Shown: piece by piece, positions 24,962 to 32,648 of the stretch
How the letters are laid out: each line of letters begins with the position of its first letter
How positions within the stretch are numbered: the first letter of the stretch is position 1
Source of the DNA: Xanthomonas sacchari
GTDB taxonomy: Bacteria > Pseudomonadota > Gammaproteobacteria > Xanthomonadales > Xanthomonadaceae
DNA length: 64,000 nucleotides
Assembly (NCBI RefSeq): GCF_024266585.1
Contig: NZ_CP100647.1
Span: forward strand, 4,631,001 to 4,695,000
Direction: 5' to 3'
Notes under the pieces: generated by a model
Databases searched by the model: none
Seen by the model: the letters and a program-made list of their open reading frames with translations, nothing else
Told to the model about the DNA's origin: nothing
Translations under genes and position numbers: made by a program

Positions 24962-26845
24962 GTGGCGCTGCTGCTGGGCCTGGCCCTGCTGTTCTACCTG
25001 GGCGCGCGCCAGGTGATGGTGCGCAACGCGCGCGAGGAGGTGGCCGGGCTGACCCAGCAGACCGCGCGCAGCCTGGATGCCACCCTGGGCTCGGTGCAGG
25101 TGAGCGGGCGCACCCTGGCCGCCGCCGCGGCCGGGTTGGGCCGGCAGCCGGTCAACCTGCGCAGCCTGCTGCACGCCACGCTGCAGGGCGATCCGGACAT
25201 CGCCGGGGCCTTGCTGGTGATCGAGCCGGGCGCACTGCAGGGCGACGACCGCGGCTTCGCCTGGCACCTGCGGCGCACCGCCACCGGGATCCTGGAGCAG
25301 CCGACCGAGGCGCTGGGCTTCGATGCGCCCAGCATGCCCTGGTACCGGCGCACGCTGGCCGCGCCGGCGCCGTGGTGGTCCGAACCGTACAGCGACGCCA
25401 GCGGTAGCGGCGCCTACCTGACCACCTACAACCTGCCGCTGCGCCTGCCCGGCGACGGGCCGCAGGCGCCGGCGATCGGCATGGTCAGCGTGGACGTGCC
25501 GCTGCAGCGGCTGCAGGCCACCGTCGCCCAACTGCCGGCCAACAGCGGGCTGCAGCCGATGCTGCTGTCGCCGGACGGGCTGTTCGTGCTGCATCCGGAC
25601 CCGGCGCTGCGCTTCCGCCGCACCCTGGAGGCGCACGTGGCGCGGGCGCGCCCGGACCTGTCGCCGCTGGCGCAGGCGGCCGACACCCACGCGCCGGTGC
25701 GCTTCGAACACACCGCGCCGGACGGCACCCGCTACCTCACGCAGAGCGCGGCGGTGGGCGACACCGGCTGGACTTTCGCGCTGAGCGTGTCCGAGGACTA
25801 CATCCTGGCCGGGCTCAACCGCATCGTGCTGTGGGGCGCGCTGGCCGGCGCGGCGGCGCTGGCGCTGTGGCTGTGGCTGCTGCACCACTACACGGTGCGC
25901 CTGGTGCGGCCGATCGAGGATCTGACCGAGTCGGCGGTGCACCTGAGCCAGGGCGCGTTCGATACGCCACTGCGGCATGTGGAACGCGCCGACGAAGTGG
26001 GGGTGATGGCGCGCGCCTTCGACAGCGCGCGCGGCTCGATCAAGCGCCAGCTGGAGGAGATCGCCACGCTGGCGCAGGCGCGGCAGCGCATGCAGAGCGA
26101 ACTGTCGATCGCCCGCGACATCCAGCAGGCGATGCTGCCGGGCGGGCGCACCTTCGACAGCGCCAACAAGCACCTGGAGACCTATGCGCTGCTGGAGCCG
26201 GCGGAGATGGTCGGCGGCGACTTCTACCAGTTCTTCGAGACCGAGCCGGGCCTGCTGTGGTTCGTGGTCGGCGACGTCTCCGACAAGGGCGTGCCGGCGG
26301 CGCTGTTCATGACCCGGGCGATGACCGTGCTGGAGATCGCCGCGCGCCGGCATACGCGCCCGGACGCGATCCTGATCGCGGCCTCGCAGCGGCTGGTGGA
26401 AGGCAACGAGCCGTGCATGTTCGCCACCGTGCTGTGCGGGCTGATCGACGTGCACAGCGGCGACTACTGGCTGTCCAGCGCCGGCCACGAGGCGCCGCTG
26501 CTGCTGCGCGCCGACGGCCGCGCGGAGCTGCTGCCGCTGGAATCGGGCCCGCCGCTGGGGCTGGAGCCGCAGTCGCGCTACCCGGTGGTGCATGGGCGCC
26601 TGGCCGCTGGCGCCACCTTGCTCAGCTACACCGACGGCATCACCGAGGCGATGGATGCGCAGGAGCAGGCCTATGGCGAGGCGCGGCTGCTGGCGGCACT
26701 GCGGCCCGGCGCCGACGCGCAGGCGCAGTGCGCCGCGGTGCTGGCCGACGTGCAGGCGTTCACCGCGTTGGCACCGCAGTCCGACGACATTACCCTGCTG
26801 GCGATCCGGCTGCGCCAGGATCCGGCACGGGAGACGACACGATGA
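24962..26845 (+). CDS. Membrane PP2C (SpoIIE/RsbU-type) phosphatase with Cache and HAMP
   Basis: At least 627 residues. Order: a membrane helix (ALLLGLALLFYLG), an extracytoplasmic dCache-like sensor (~30-270), a second helix (LWGALAGAAALALWLWLL), HAMP (VRPIEDLTESAVHLSQG), and a PP2C/SpoIIE domain with EMVGGDFYQFF, VVGDVSDKGVPAALFM and LLSYTDGITEAMD. It should dephosphorylate the STAS protein two genes on. The GTG at 24962 is the only standard start, but basic, helix-forming sequence continues in frame upstream (RTRLLLWGSLL), and an ATC at 24869 has GGAG 7 nt before it. True initiation may lie there. The stop overlaps the next start (ATGATGA). Confidence 0.85.
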   Translation: MALLLGLALLFYLGARQVMVRNAREEVAGLTQQTARSLDATLGSVQVSGRTLAAAAAGLGRQPVNLRSLLHATLQGDPDIAGALLVIEPGALQGDDRGFAWHLRRTATGILEQPTEALGFDAPSMPWYRRTLAAPAPWWSEPYSDASGSGAYLTTYNLPLRLPGDGPQAPAIGMVSVDVPLQRLQATVAQLPANSGLQPMLLSPDGLFVLHPDPALRFRRTLEAHVARARPDLSPLAQAADTHAPVRFEHTAPDGTRYLTQSAAVGDTGWTFALSVSEDYILAGLNRIVLWGALAGAAALALWLWLLHHYTVRLVRPIEDLTESAVHLSQGAFDTPLRHVERADEVGVMARAFDSARGSIKRQLEEIATLAQARQRMQSELSIARDIQQAMLPGGRTFDSANKHLETYALLEPAEMVGGDFYQFFETEPGLLWFVVGDVSDKGVPAALFMTRAMTVLEIAARRHTRPDAILIAASQRLVEGNEPCMFATVLCGLIDVHSGDYWLSSAGHEAPLLLRADGRAELLPLESGPPLGLEPQSRYPVVHGRLAAGATLLSYTDGITEAMDAQEQAYGEARLLAALRPGADAQAQCAAVLADVQAFTALAPQSDDITLLAIRLRQDPARETTR

Positions 26846-27282
26846 TGCTGCGGTGGCAAATGGAACCGGCACTGGACGCGCTGGCGCAGCTGAGCGACAG
26901 CGTGGAGGCGGCGTTGCTGCGGCATGGGGTGAGCGGCGAGCAGGTCAGCCGCACCCGGCTGATCGTCGAGGAACTGGCCTGCAACACCCTGGAGCACGGC
27001 CACCTGCGCCGCGCACCGCTGCCGGTGGACGTGATCGTGCACCTGCAGCACGACGCGCTGGTGCTGGAATTCCACGACAGCGGGCCGGCCTTCGACCCGC
27101 GCACTGCGCCGGTGCCGGACCTGGAAGCGGACATCGCCGAGCGCCCGATCGGCGGCCTCGGCCTGCACCTGGTGCAGCAACTCGCCGATCGCCTGGAGTA
27201 CCGCCACGACGGCGGCCGCAACGTCGTGCGCATCGTGCTGTTGCAGCCCGCCGATCCATCCCTTCAGGAGTCGCCCGCATGA
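26842..27282 (+). CDS. Anti-sigma-type serine kinase (RsbW-like, HATPase)
   Basis: 146 residues of the GHKL ATPase fold. The N-box is VEELACNTLEHG, the G1-like DSGPAFDPR follows, and the G2 box is IGGLGLHLVQQL. Small stand-alone HATPases of this kind phosphorylate a STAS antagonist and often hold a sigma factor or another partner. The gene overlaps both neighbours by 4 bp (ATGA-type), so phosphatase, kinase and antagonist are made together. No sigma factor gene is adjacent, so the output target is unknown. Confidence 0.85.
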   Translation: MMLRWQMEPALDALAQLSDSVEAALLRHGVSGEQVSRTRLIVEELACNTLEHGHLRRAPLPVDVIVHLQHDALVLEFHDSGPAFDPRTAPVPDLEADIAERPIGGLGLHLVQQLADRLEYRHDGGRNVVRIVLLQPADPSLQESPA

Positions 27283-27665
27283 CCACGTTGAGCCTGCAGA
27301 TCGACCCGGCGCAGGACAAGCGCCAACGCCTCACCCTGAGCGGGCGCCTGGATACTCACACCTACCAGGCCCTGGACGAGGCGCTGGCGCCGCTGCTGGC
27401 CACGCCGATCACCACCCTGGTGCTGGACCTGTCGCACCTGGACTACATCAGCAGCGCCGGCATCCGCTCGATCTTCAAGGCGCGCAAGGTGCTGGCCGCG
27501 CGCGAGGGCCGGGTGCTGGTGGTCAACCCGCAACCGCAGATCCGCAAGGTGTTCGACGTGGTCAAGGCGGTGCCGTTGAACGAGATCTTCACCTCGGTGC
27601 AGGAGCTGGACGACTACCTGGACGAGATGCAGCGGCGGGTGCTGGAGCAGGAACGCGGTGGCTGA
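27279..27665 (+). CDS. STAS-domain anti-sigma factor antagonist
   Basis: 128 residues, one STAS domain. The phosphorylation-site block LDLSHLDYISSAGIRSIFKARK contains the conserved Ser of SpoIIAA/RsbV proteins. A short Glu/Arg helix ends the protein (LDEMQRRVLEQERGG). Partner switching is expected: the kinase upstream phosphorylates it, and the membrane phosphatase reverses this on a signal. It is translationally coupled to the kinase gene by an ATGA overlap. About 290 bp after it begins the 123-bp repeat array. Confidence 0.9.
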   Translation: MTTLSLQIDPAQDKRQRLTLSGRLDTHTYQALDEALAPLLATPITTLVLDLSHLDYISSAGIRSIFKARKVLAAREGRVLVVNPQPQIRKVFDVVKAVPLNEIFTSVQELDDYLDEMQRRVLEQERGG

Positions 27666-27953
27666 GGCGCGTGACGTCCACCGATCAGATCGGCACATCC
27701 GCCTTTTTTGCAGGCCCGCCTTTGTCCCCTTTTACGGGATCAGCTGCGCCAGGCACCGTCGGTAACGCCCGTCGCCGCTGACGCCACTCCCACAGGGGTC
27801 GCTGCGGCCTGATGCACTGGATGTCGCGCGGTTCCCCACGAAGGGAACATGCGCTTGCTTGGGCGCGGCACCAGCATGGTTGGCTGGACGCGATGCCGCC
27901 GCGGCGGTGTGAGCAAGATGGTGATGAGCCCGTCTTGCGTGGGAGTCGCCTGT
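27666..27953. other. Non-coding spacer before the 123-bp array
   Basis: No gene is seen. Frames running through here into the array are products of the repeat. Confidence 0.4.
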
Positions 27954-28562
27954 CATGCAGCCCACAACGCCCGAAGCGGCGTGCGTTCCGATGGTGCAAT
28001 GCGTCGGGACTGAAGTCCCTCCCACAGTGCACCCGGCGAGCTCGCCGCAAGACCCGCTTTCGCCACAAGCCAACTGTCGTGCAGCCACGACGCCCGAAGC
28101 GGCGTGCGTTCCGATGGTGCAATGCGTCGGGACTGAAGTCCCTCCCACAGTGCGCCCGGCGAGCTCGCCGCAAGACCCTCTTTCGACACAAGCCAACTGT
28201 CATGCAGCCACGGCGCGCGAAGCGGCGTGTGTTCCGATGGCGCAATGCGTCGGGACTGAAGTCCCTCCCACAGTGCACCCGGCGAGCTCGCCGCAAGACC
28301 CTCTTTCGACACAAGCCAACTGCCATGCAGCCACGACGCCCGAAGCGGCATGCATTCCGATGGCGCAATGCGTCGGGACTGAAGTTCCTCCCACAGTGCA
28401 CCCGGCGAGCTCGCTGCAAGCCCTCTTTCGACACAAGCCAACTGTCATGCAGCCCACAACGCCCGAAGCGGCGTGCGTTCCGATGGCGCAATGCGTCGGG
28501 ACTGAAGTCCCTCCCACAGTGCACCCGGCGAGCTCGCCGCAAGACCCTCTTTCGACACAAGC
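27954..28562. repeat. Five tandem 123-bp repeats carrying REP palindromes
   Basis: The palindrome GTCGGGACTGAAGTCCC recurs at 28002, 28125, 28248, 28371 and 28494, an exact 123-bp period. Each unit has that REP hairpin, a GGCGAGCTCGCC palindrome and a spacer with CAAGCCAACTGTCATGCAGCC. Because 123 is a multiple of three, long repetitive open frames appear on both strands, but they lack any protein character. A further partial copy and a single REP follow to about 28665. Confidence 0.92.
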
Positions 28563-28888
28563 GGCCTCAGCCGCGACGGGATTTGCCGTACAGCCCGTTG
28601 TGGCGAAGGCCGCTCCTACAGGGATGGGCTGGGCATCCCTTGTGGGAGGGACTTCAGTCCCGACGACGCAGGGTGTCCGTCGACTTTCGGCTTCGCTTGT
28701 CGCGGCTGCATGACAGTGGACTCCCACAAGGGCCACCGCTGGCCGACGCGACCTGCGCAACTCCCCCCGCAGAGATCCCACGCGCACCGAACGCACGAGC
28801 ACGACGCGAACGCGCCCTGCCGTCTTGGCTGAACCAATCCCACAGCGCTCCAACGCCCGCCCTCCCAGACGCTTGCCGACCACCCCAC

Positions 28889-28927
28889 TTCGATATATCG
28901 TTTCCGCACCTGATTCGACATATCGAA
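28889..28927. promoter_or_regulatory. Candidate PadR operator
   Basis: Two related palindromic sites, TTCGATATATCG (28889-28900) and TTCGACATATCGAA (28914-28927), abut the padR start codon. PadR regulators such as YqjI bind short AT-containing inverted repeats in their own promoter, so autoregulation is likely. Confidence 0.6.
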
Positions 28928-29473
28928 ATGCCACGACCCCATCCCCCCGGCCCGCACCCCGCGCACCGCCTGTTCGAGGAAGATCGGACCGGCCGCGGCC
29001 GCAGCGCACGCGGCCCCCGCCCACTCGGCCACGGCGACTTGCGGCTATTGCTGCTGGCGATGATCGAGACCCAGCCGCGCCACGGTTACGAGCTGATCCG
29101 CGCGATCGCCGAACTGTTCCATGGCCTGTACACGCCCAGCGCCGGCACGGTCTACCCGACCCTGGCACAGCTGGAAGCGCAGGGCCTGGTACAGGCCGAT
29201 GCCGACGCCACCCGCAAGCGCTACGCGATCACCGAGGCCGGCCAGGCCTTCGTGCGCACCGAGCGCGCGCAGGTGGACGCGGCGCTGCAGCGCACCCAGC
29301 ACAGCGCCCGCGCCCTGGTGCGCGCCAATGTGCCGGCGCCGGTGCGCGAGGCGATGCGCCGCATCAAGCACGGCCTGCTGGCACGGCACGGACGCTGGGA
29401 CCCGGACGAGATCGACCGCGTCGCCGCGCTGTTGAATGCCGCTGCCGACGGTATGGATGGCACTCCCCCCTGA
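28928..29473 (+). CDS. yqjI: PadR-family regulator, YqjI-like
   Basis: 181 residues. After a His/Pro-rich N-terminus (MPRPHPPGPHPAHRLFEEDR) and a Gly/Arg linker comes the PadR winged helix: LRLLLLAMIETQPRHGYELIRAI, the wing GLYTPSAGTVYPTLAQLEAQGL and KRYAITEAGQAF. A C-terminal helical dimerisation part follows. E. coli YqjI has a similar His-rich extension, binds nickel or iron and represses the ferric reductase gene yqjH. A ferric-siderophore reductase gene follows here, 85 bp on, in the same direction, which supports the assignment. Two palindromes overlap its start. Confidence 0.82.
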   Translation: MPRPHPPGPHPAHRLFEEDRTGRGRSARGPRPLGHGDLRLLLLAMIETQPRHGYELIRAIAELFHGLYTPSAGTVYPTLAQLEAQGLVQADADATRKRYAITEAGQAFVRTERAQVDAALQRTQHSARALVRANVPAPVREAMRRIKHGLLARHGRWDPDEIDRVAALLNAAADGMDGTPP

Positions 29474-29558
29474 TTTCCCTTCCAGCCAGCACGCGGACAT
29501 CTGCGCTTTCGGCGTCCGCGTCGCCCGCCAACCCTCTCCCCCACTTTCCAGGATTCCC

Positions 29559-30350
29559 ATGGCGACTCACGAACACCGCCTGCTGCGCCACCCGCTGCGC
29601 CTGCGTCATCTCCAGGTGCTGCGCACGCAACCCCTGACCCCGCACATGCGCCGCGTCGTCGTCGGCGGCCCCGAGCTGGACGGCTTCGTCAGCGCCGGGC
29701 CGGACGACCACGTCAAACTCTTTTTCCCCAATCCCGCCGGCGCGTTCGTGCTGCCGACGATGACCGAGCACGGCCCGGTGTATCCGGCCGACGCGCTGCC
29801 CTCGCCCGCCCGCGACTACACCCCGCGCCACTACGACGCCGACGCGCAGGAACTGACCCTGGACTTCGTGCTGCACGGCGACGGCCCGGCCTGCCGCTGG
29901 GCGGCGCAGGCCGACCCCGGCGATGCGCTGGTGGTCGGCGGGCCACGCGGCTCGTTCGTGGCTGCCGACGATTTCGATGCCTACGTGCTGATCGGCGACG
30001 AGACCGCGCTGCCGGCGATCGGCCGCTGGCTGGAAACCGTGCCGGCCGATGCGCAGGTCGACGCGCTGATCGAGATCCCCGGCTATGCCGACCGACAGAC
30101 GCTGGATTGCGACGCCGAGTTGCGCGTCACCTGGCTGGAACGCAACGGCGTGGACCCGCGCAGCAGCCAATTGCTGGAAGGCGCCCTGCGCGACTTCGAT
30201 CCGCCCGATGGCGACGCGTTCTACTGGATCGCCTGCGAATCGGCCCGCGCGCGGATGATGCGCAAGTTCGTCGAAGGCCACCTGGGCGTGCCCAAGGAGT
30301 GGATTCGCGCGACCGGGTATTGGAAGGCGGGCGGCGACCAGGACGAGTAG
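29559..30350 (+). CDS. yqjH: Siderophore-interacting ferric reductase (YqjH/ViuB-like)
   Basis: 263 residues. The FAD-binding motif RDYTPRHYD (85-93) sits after a ferredoxin-reductase-like barrel, and a SIP-type NADPH domain follows (YVLIGDETALPAIGRWLE, AFYWIACESARARMMRKF). The family-ending ATGYWKAG is present. It reduces ferric chelates in the cytosol to free iron with NAD(P)H. The ATG at 29559 is chosen for the alignment of MATHEHRLLRHPLRLR with family N-termini. It is likely controlled by the PadR protein upstream. Confidence 0.88.
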   Translation: MATHEHRLLRHPLRLRHLQVLRTQPLTPHMRRVVVGGPELDGFVSAGPDDHVKLFFPNPAGAFVLPTMTEHGPVYPADALPSPARDYTPRHYDADAQELTLDFVLHGDGPACRWAAQADPGDALVVGGPRGSFVAADDFDAYVLIGDETALPAIGRWLETVPADAQVDALIEIPGYADRQTLDCDAELRVTWLERNGVDPRSSQLLEGALRDFDPPDGDAFYWIACESARARMMRKFVEGHLGVPKEWIRATGYWKAGGDQDE

Positions 30351-30443
30351 CACGCCGGGGCGACGGCATGCCGCCACGCGGCGAAGTGCGATCGCAGGTT
30401 GGGTTGGGCAGCACGCATTTGTGCTGTAGACACGCGACTCATT

Positions 30444-30459
30444 TGTGACTTTCATCACA
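30444..30459. promoter_or_regulatory. Perfect Clp/CRP binding site
   Basis: TGTGA-CTTTCA-TCACA matches the CRP consensus exactly with the 6-bp spacer. Xanthomonas Clp, a c-di-GMP-sensitive CRP homologue in the DSF quorum-sensing pathway, uses the same consensus. It lies 68 bp before the start codon of the first RiPP precursor, well placed to activate the operon. Confidence 0.75.
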
Positions 30460-30526
30460 ATATTTCAGAGGCCTGCATTTTACAAACCCGCCTACCCATC
30501 GACGGATCTCGGGAGGCGGCTTGCAC

Positions 30527-30796
30527 ATGGACAAGGCATTTCACGCGATCGATCCCCGCGGCATTACGCTGAACCCGGACGGATCGATCAACTTCGCCAA
30601 CCATCGATTGCGCGCCGCGGCAATCGCTTCAGCGACGGCAGGGGCGATTCGCCCCATGAGCGAAAATGCCGGAACGTGCACCAACTCCGGCACCTGCTCC
30701 TCCACGAATTACACCTGCAACAACACAGGCGACTGTTCCAAAGCGTCCAATGTCGGCTCTTGTCGCGCCGGCGGCCAGCCCTCGCCGAACGGTTGA
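30527..30796 (+). CDS. Cys-rich RiPP precursor peptide 1
   Basis: 89 residues from the ATG at 30527 (GGGAGG 10 nt before; a TTG at 30521 is an alternative). A leader of ~45 residues includes ITLNPDGSINF and an Ala-rich helix. The C-terminal core is Cys/Asn/Thr/Gly-rich: five Cys at 51, 57, 64, 70 and 79. Two seven-residue loops share C-[TN]-N-x-G-x-C (CTNSGTC and CNNTGDC). It is followed 9 bp later by a radical SAM gene. Such Cys-rich cores beside radical SAM enzymes usually receive thioether or other side-chain crosslinks. No known precursor family was recognised. Confidence 0.8.
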   Translation: MDKAFHAIDPRGITLNPDGSINFANHRLRAAAIASATAGAIRPMSENAGTCTNSGTCSSTNYTCNNTGDCSKASNVGSCRAGGQPSPNG

Positions 30797-30805
30797 GGCA
30801 CGCCG

Positions 30806-31789
30806 ATGCTGAGCGAAACCACCATCGCCGAGGCGCTTTCTCCGCGCATCCTGTCTCTCATTCTTTTGCCGACCGAAAAATGCAATTTCCGCTGCACCTA
30901 TTGCTATGAAGATTTTGCGATAGGCCGCATGCAACCGAGCGTGGTCAGCGGCATCAAGGCATTGATCGCCAATCGCGCCCCCCACCTGGATCGACTCAAT
31001 ATCTCCTGGTTCGGCGGGGAACCCCTCCTGGCGCGCGATGTCGTCCTGGAGATCGGCCAACACGCAAATGCGGTTTGCGCGCAACACGACGTCGCCTTCA
31101 GCGCCGGCTTTACCACCAACGGCTATCTGCTGGAGCCCGCCTTGCTCCAACGCTTTACGGAACTCCAGCACCGCGAGTTCCAGATCACGCTGGACGGTGA
31201 CGCAGAATGGCACGACAAGACGCGAGTCACCGCCAACAAAGGTGCCACGTTCGAGAAAATCTGGTCCAACCTCATCGCCTATCGCTCACTCGCGGCGCGC
31301 TTTTCCATCTCGCTGCGGCTGCATCTGCACCAGGACAACATTGAATCCGTGCGGCGCCTCTACGCACGCCTGCATCGCGAGCTGCTCGATGATTCACGGT
31401 TCTCGGTTTACTTCCACAAAGTCTCGAACTTGAGCGCCGGCAGCACGATAGGGGAAAAGGTGCTGCCGCGAGACCGCTATCTGGACGCCATCGCCTATAT
31501 CACCGCCTCCACCGATCTTCCGCCCAAGGACGAGCGCCCGATTTCGGAAGAGCACCTGGATGGGTATATCTGCTATGCGGCAAAACCGAACTCACTGATG
31601 ATTCGCGCCAACGGGAAGATCGGCAAATGCACGGTCGCGCTCAGCGATGATCGCAACGACCTCGGGCGCCTCCACGCTGACGGCACCATCGACATCGAAA
31701 ACGACAAGCTGCGTCGTTGGATGAGCGGATTTTCCGACCTCTCCGAGCAAACGCTTGGTTGCCCGCTTTCCACCTTGGCAAGCACCTGA
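30806..31789 (+). CDS. Radical SAM RiPP maturase with twitch/SPASM-like C-terminus
   Basis: 327 residues. The radical SAM cluster motif is CNFRCTYC (Cys26, 30, 33), followed by SWFGGEPLL, GFTTNGYLL and FQITLDGDAEWHD, all typical of SPASM-type peptide maturases. In the C-terminus Cys256-x13-Gly-x4-Cys275 matches the opening SPASM signature (CX9-15GX4C), and Cys319 follows. The later CX2CX5CX3C part is missing, so an auxiliary cluster of twitch type is more likely than a full SPASM domain. It lies between two Cys-rich peptide genes (9 and 11 bp away) and probably modifies both. Confidence 0.88.
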   Translation: MLSETTIAEALSPRILSLILLPTEKCNFRCTYCYEDFAIGRMQPSVVSGIKALIANRAPHLDRLNISWFGGEPLLARDVVLEIGQHANAVCAQHDVAFSAGFTTNGYLLEPALLQRFTELQHREFQITLDGDAEWHDKTRVTANKGATFEKIWSNLIAYRSLAARFSISLRLHLHQDNIESVRRLYARLHRELLDDSRFSVYFHKVSNLSAGSTIGEKVLPRDRYLDAIAYITASTDLPPKDERPISEEHLDGYICYAAKPNSLMIRANGKIGKCTVALSDDRNDLGRLHADGTIDIENDKLRRWMSGFSDLSEQTLGCPLSTLAST

Positions 31790-31800
31790 GATGCATCCTA

Positions 31801-32058
31801 ATGCCCATCCGCATAGACCCAGACAAAGTATCGCTAGGCAAGAATGCAGAAGTGCTGTTCGACGGCTCGGAAGCGTCTACCGCCGCTGCGGTCGAAGCAC
31901 TCGCAACACGGCGCTTCGGCACGCTGGCCACCAACGAAGTCTGCAATGGCACCAACCCGGCGTGCACGAATACAAAGGACTGCTCGTTAGGGAGCAATAC
32001 CAACTGCACCAACAAAGGTTCCTGTATCACCCCCAACCCGGGCCCAGGCCAGGGCTGA
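31801..32058 (+). CDS. Cys-rich RiPP precursor peptide 2
   Basis: 85 residues from the ATG at 31801. The leader (MPIRIDPDKVSLGKNAEVLF...) resembles that of the first peptide in the IDP start and the hydrophobic/DG block. The core begins around residue 46 with five Cys at 48, 55, 61, 69 and 75. Two loops follow the shared rule: CTNTKDC and CTNKGSC. The C-terminus is Gly/Pro-rich. A Cys-rich core of the same design on the other side of the radical SAM gene makes a two-peptide product or paired substrates likely. Confidence 0.8.
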   Translation: MPIRIDPDKVSLGKNAEVLFDGSEASTAAAVEALATRRFGTLATNEVCNGTNPACTNTKDCSLGSNTNCTNKGSCITPNPGPGQG

Positions 32059-32082
32059 CGTGCAACCACCAGGTGGATCGCC

Positions 32083-32529
32083 ATGACAACGCATACGAAC
32101 GATAGCCGCCGCAACTTCCTCTTCGGCACCGCTGCTACTGCAATCGCCGCGATGATTCCTGCCGCCGCCGCATCTGCCGCGGCAACCGGTGCCAGCGCTC
32201 CACAGACCGCGCCCCCCGTCGGCCGCGCCCTCCCCGAGACGCAGACCTTCGCGGTGCAAGTCCTTGGCGACCTGCGCCAGCCATCGACCGACCTGCAACT
32301 GATCCCGGGTCAGCTCTCCGAACCGCTGGCGCTCAAGGGCAACGGCACCTACCGGGTGAAGATCAGCACCACGGACATCACCACGCGCTTCGGGCCGATC
32401 TATCGGCTGACCCTCGCCGACGCGCAAGGCACGCCACTGGAGGAAATGAACATCGGCAGCGACACCACCGCCACCTTCAGCCGCTACGGCGTACAGGTCT
32501 ACGCGCTGTCGATCGAACAGGCGATGTAG
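32083..32529 (+). CDS. Tat-signal protein of the RiPP operon, unknown function
   Basis: 148 residues. The N-terminus has a twin-arginine signal, SRRNFLFG, then a hydrophobic Ala-rich h-region (TAATAIAAMIPAAAA). The mature ~100 residues are beta-rich (FAVQVLGDLRQPS, LALKGNGTYRVKISTTDITTRFG, YRLTLADAQG, TFSRYGVQVYALSIEQAM) and lack Cys, so it is not a second redox enzyme. It starts 24 bp after the second precursor. It may bind, process or carry the modified peptide in the periplasm, but no homologous family was recognised. Confidence 0.72.
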   Translation: MTTHTNDSRRNFLFGTAATAIAAMIPAAAASAAATGASAPQTAPPVGRALPETQTFAVQVLGDLRQPSTDLQLIPGQLSEPLALKGNGTYRVKISTTDITTRFGPIYRLTLADAQGTPLEEMNIGSDTTATFSRYGVQVYALSIEQAM

Positions 32530-32570
32530 GTAGTCCACAGCGCGACGCGCAACGCGCGTCCGGAAACGCA

Positions 32571-32594
32571 AACGCCCGCCGAATGGCGGGCGTT
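32571..32594. terminator. Bidirectional terminator between RiPP operon and yceI
   Basis: AACGCCCGCC and GGCGGGCGTT form a perfect 10-bp stem with a GAAT loop, between convergent genes. T-tracts are weak on both sides. Confidence 0.65.
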
Positions 32595-32648
32595 CGCGTT
32601 ACGTGCGGACGGCAGCGCACGAAGCGCCACCGCAGCGCGCAGACAGGC

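Noticed and set aside
27685..28560. Repetitive 250-290-codon frames in the 123-bp array
   Set aside because: They exist because the period is a multiple of three; both strands stay open and no protein features or ribosome-binding sites occur.
27954..28562. CRISPR-like look of the 123-bp array
   Set aside because: Repeats are 123 bp long with conserved spacers. CRISPR repeats are ~25-40 bp with unique spacers, and no cas genes are present.
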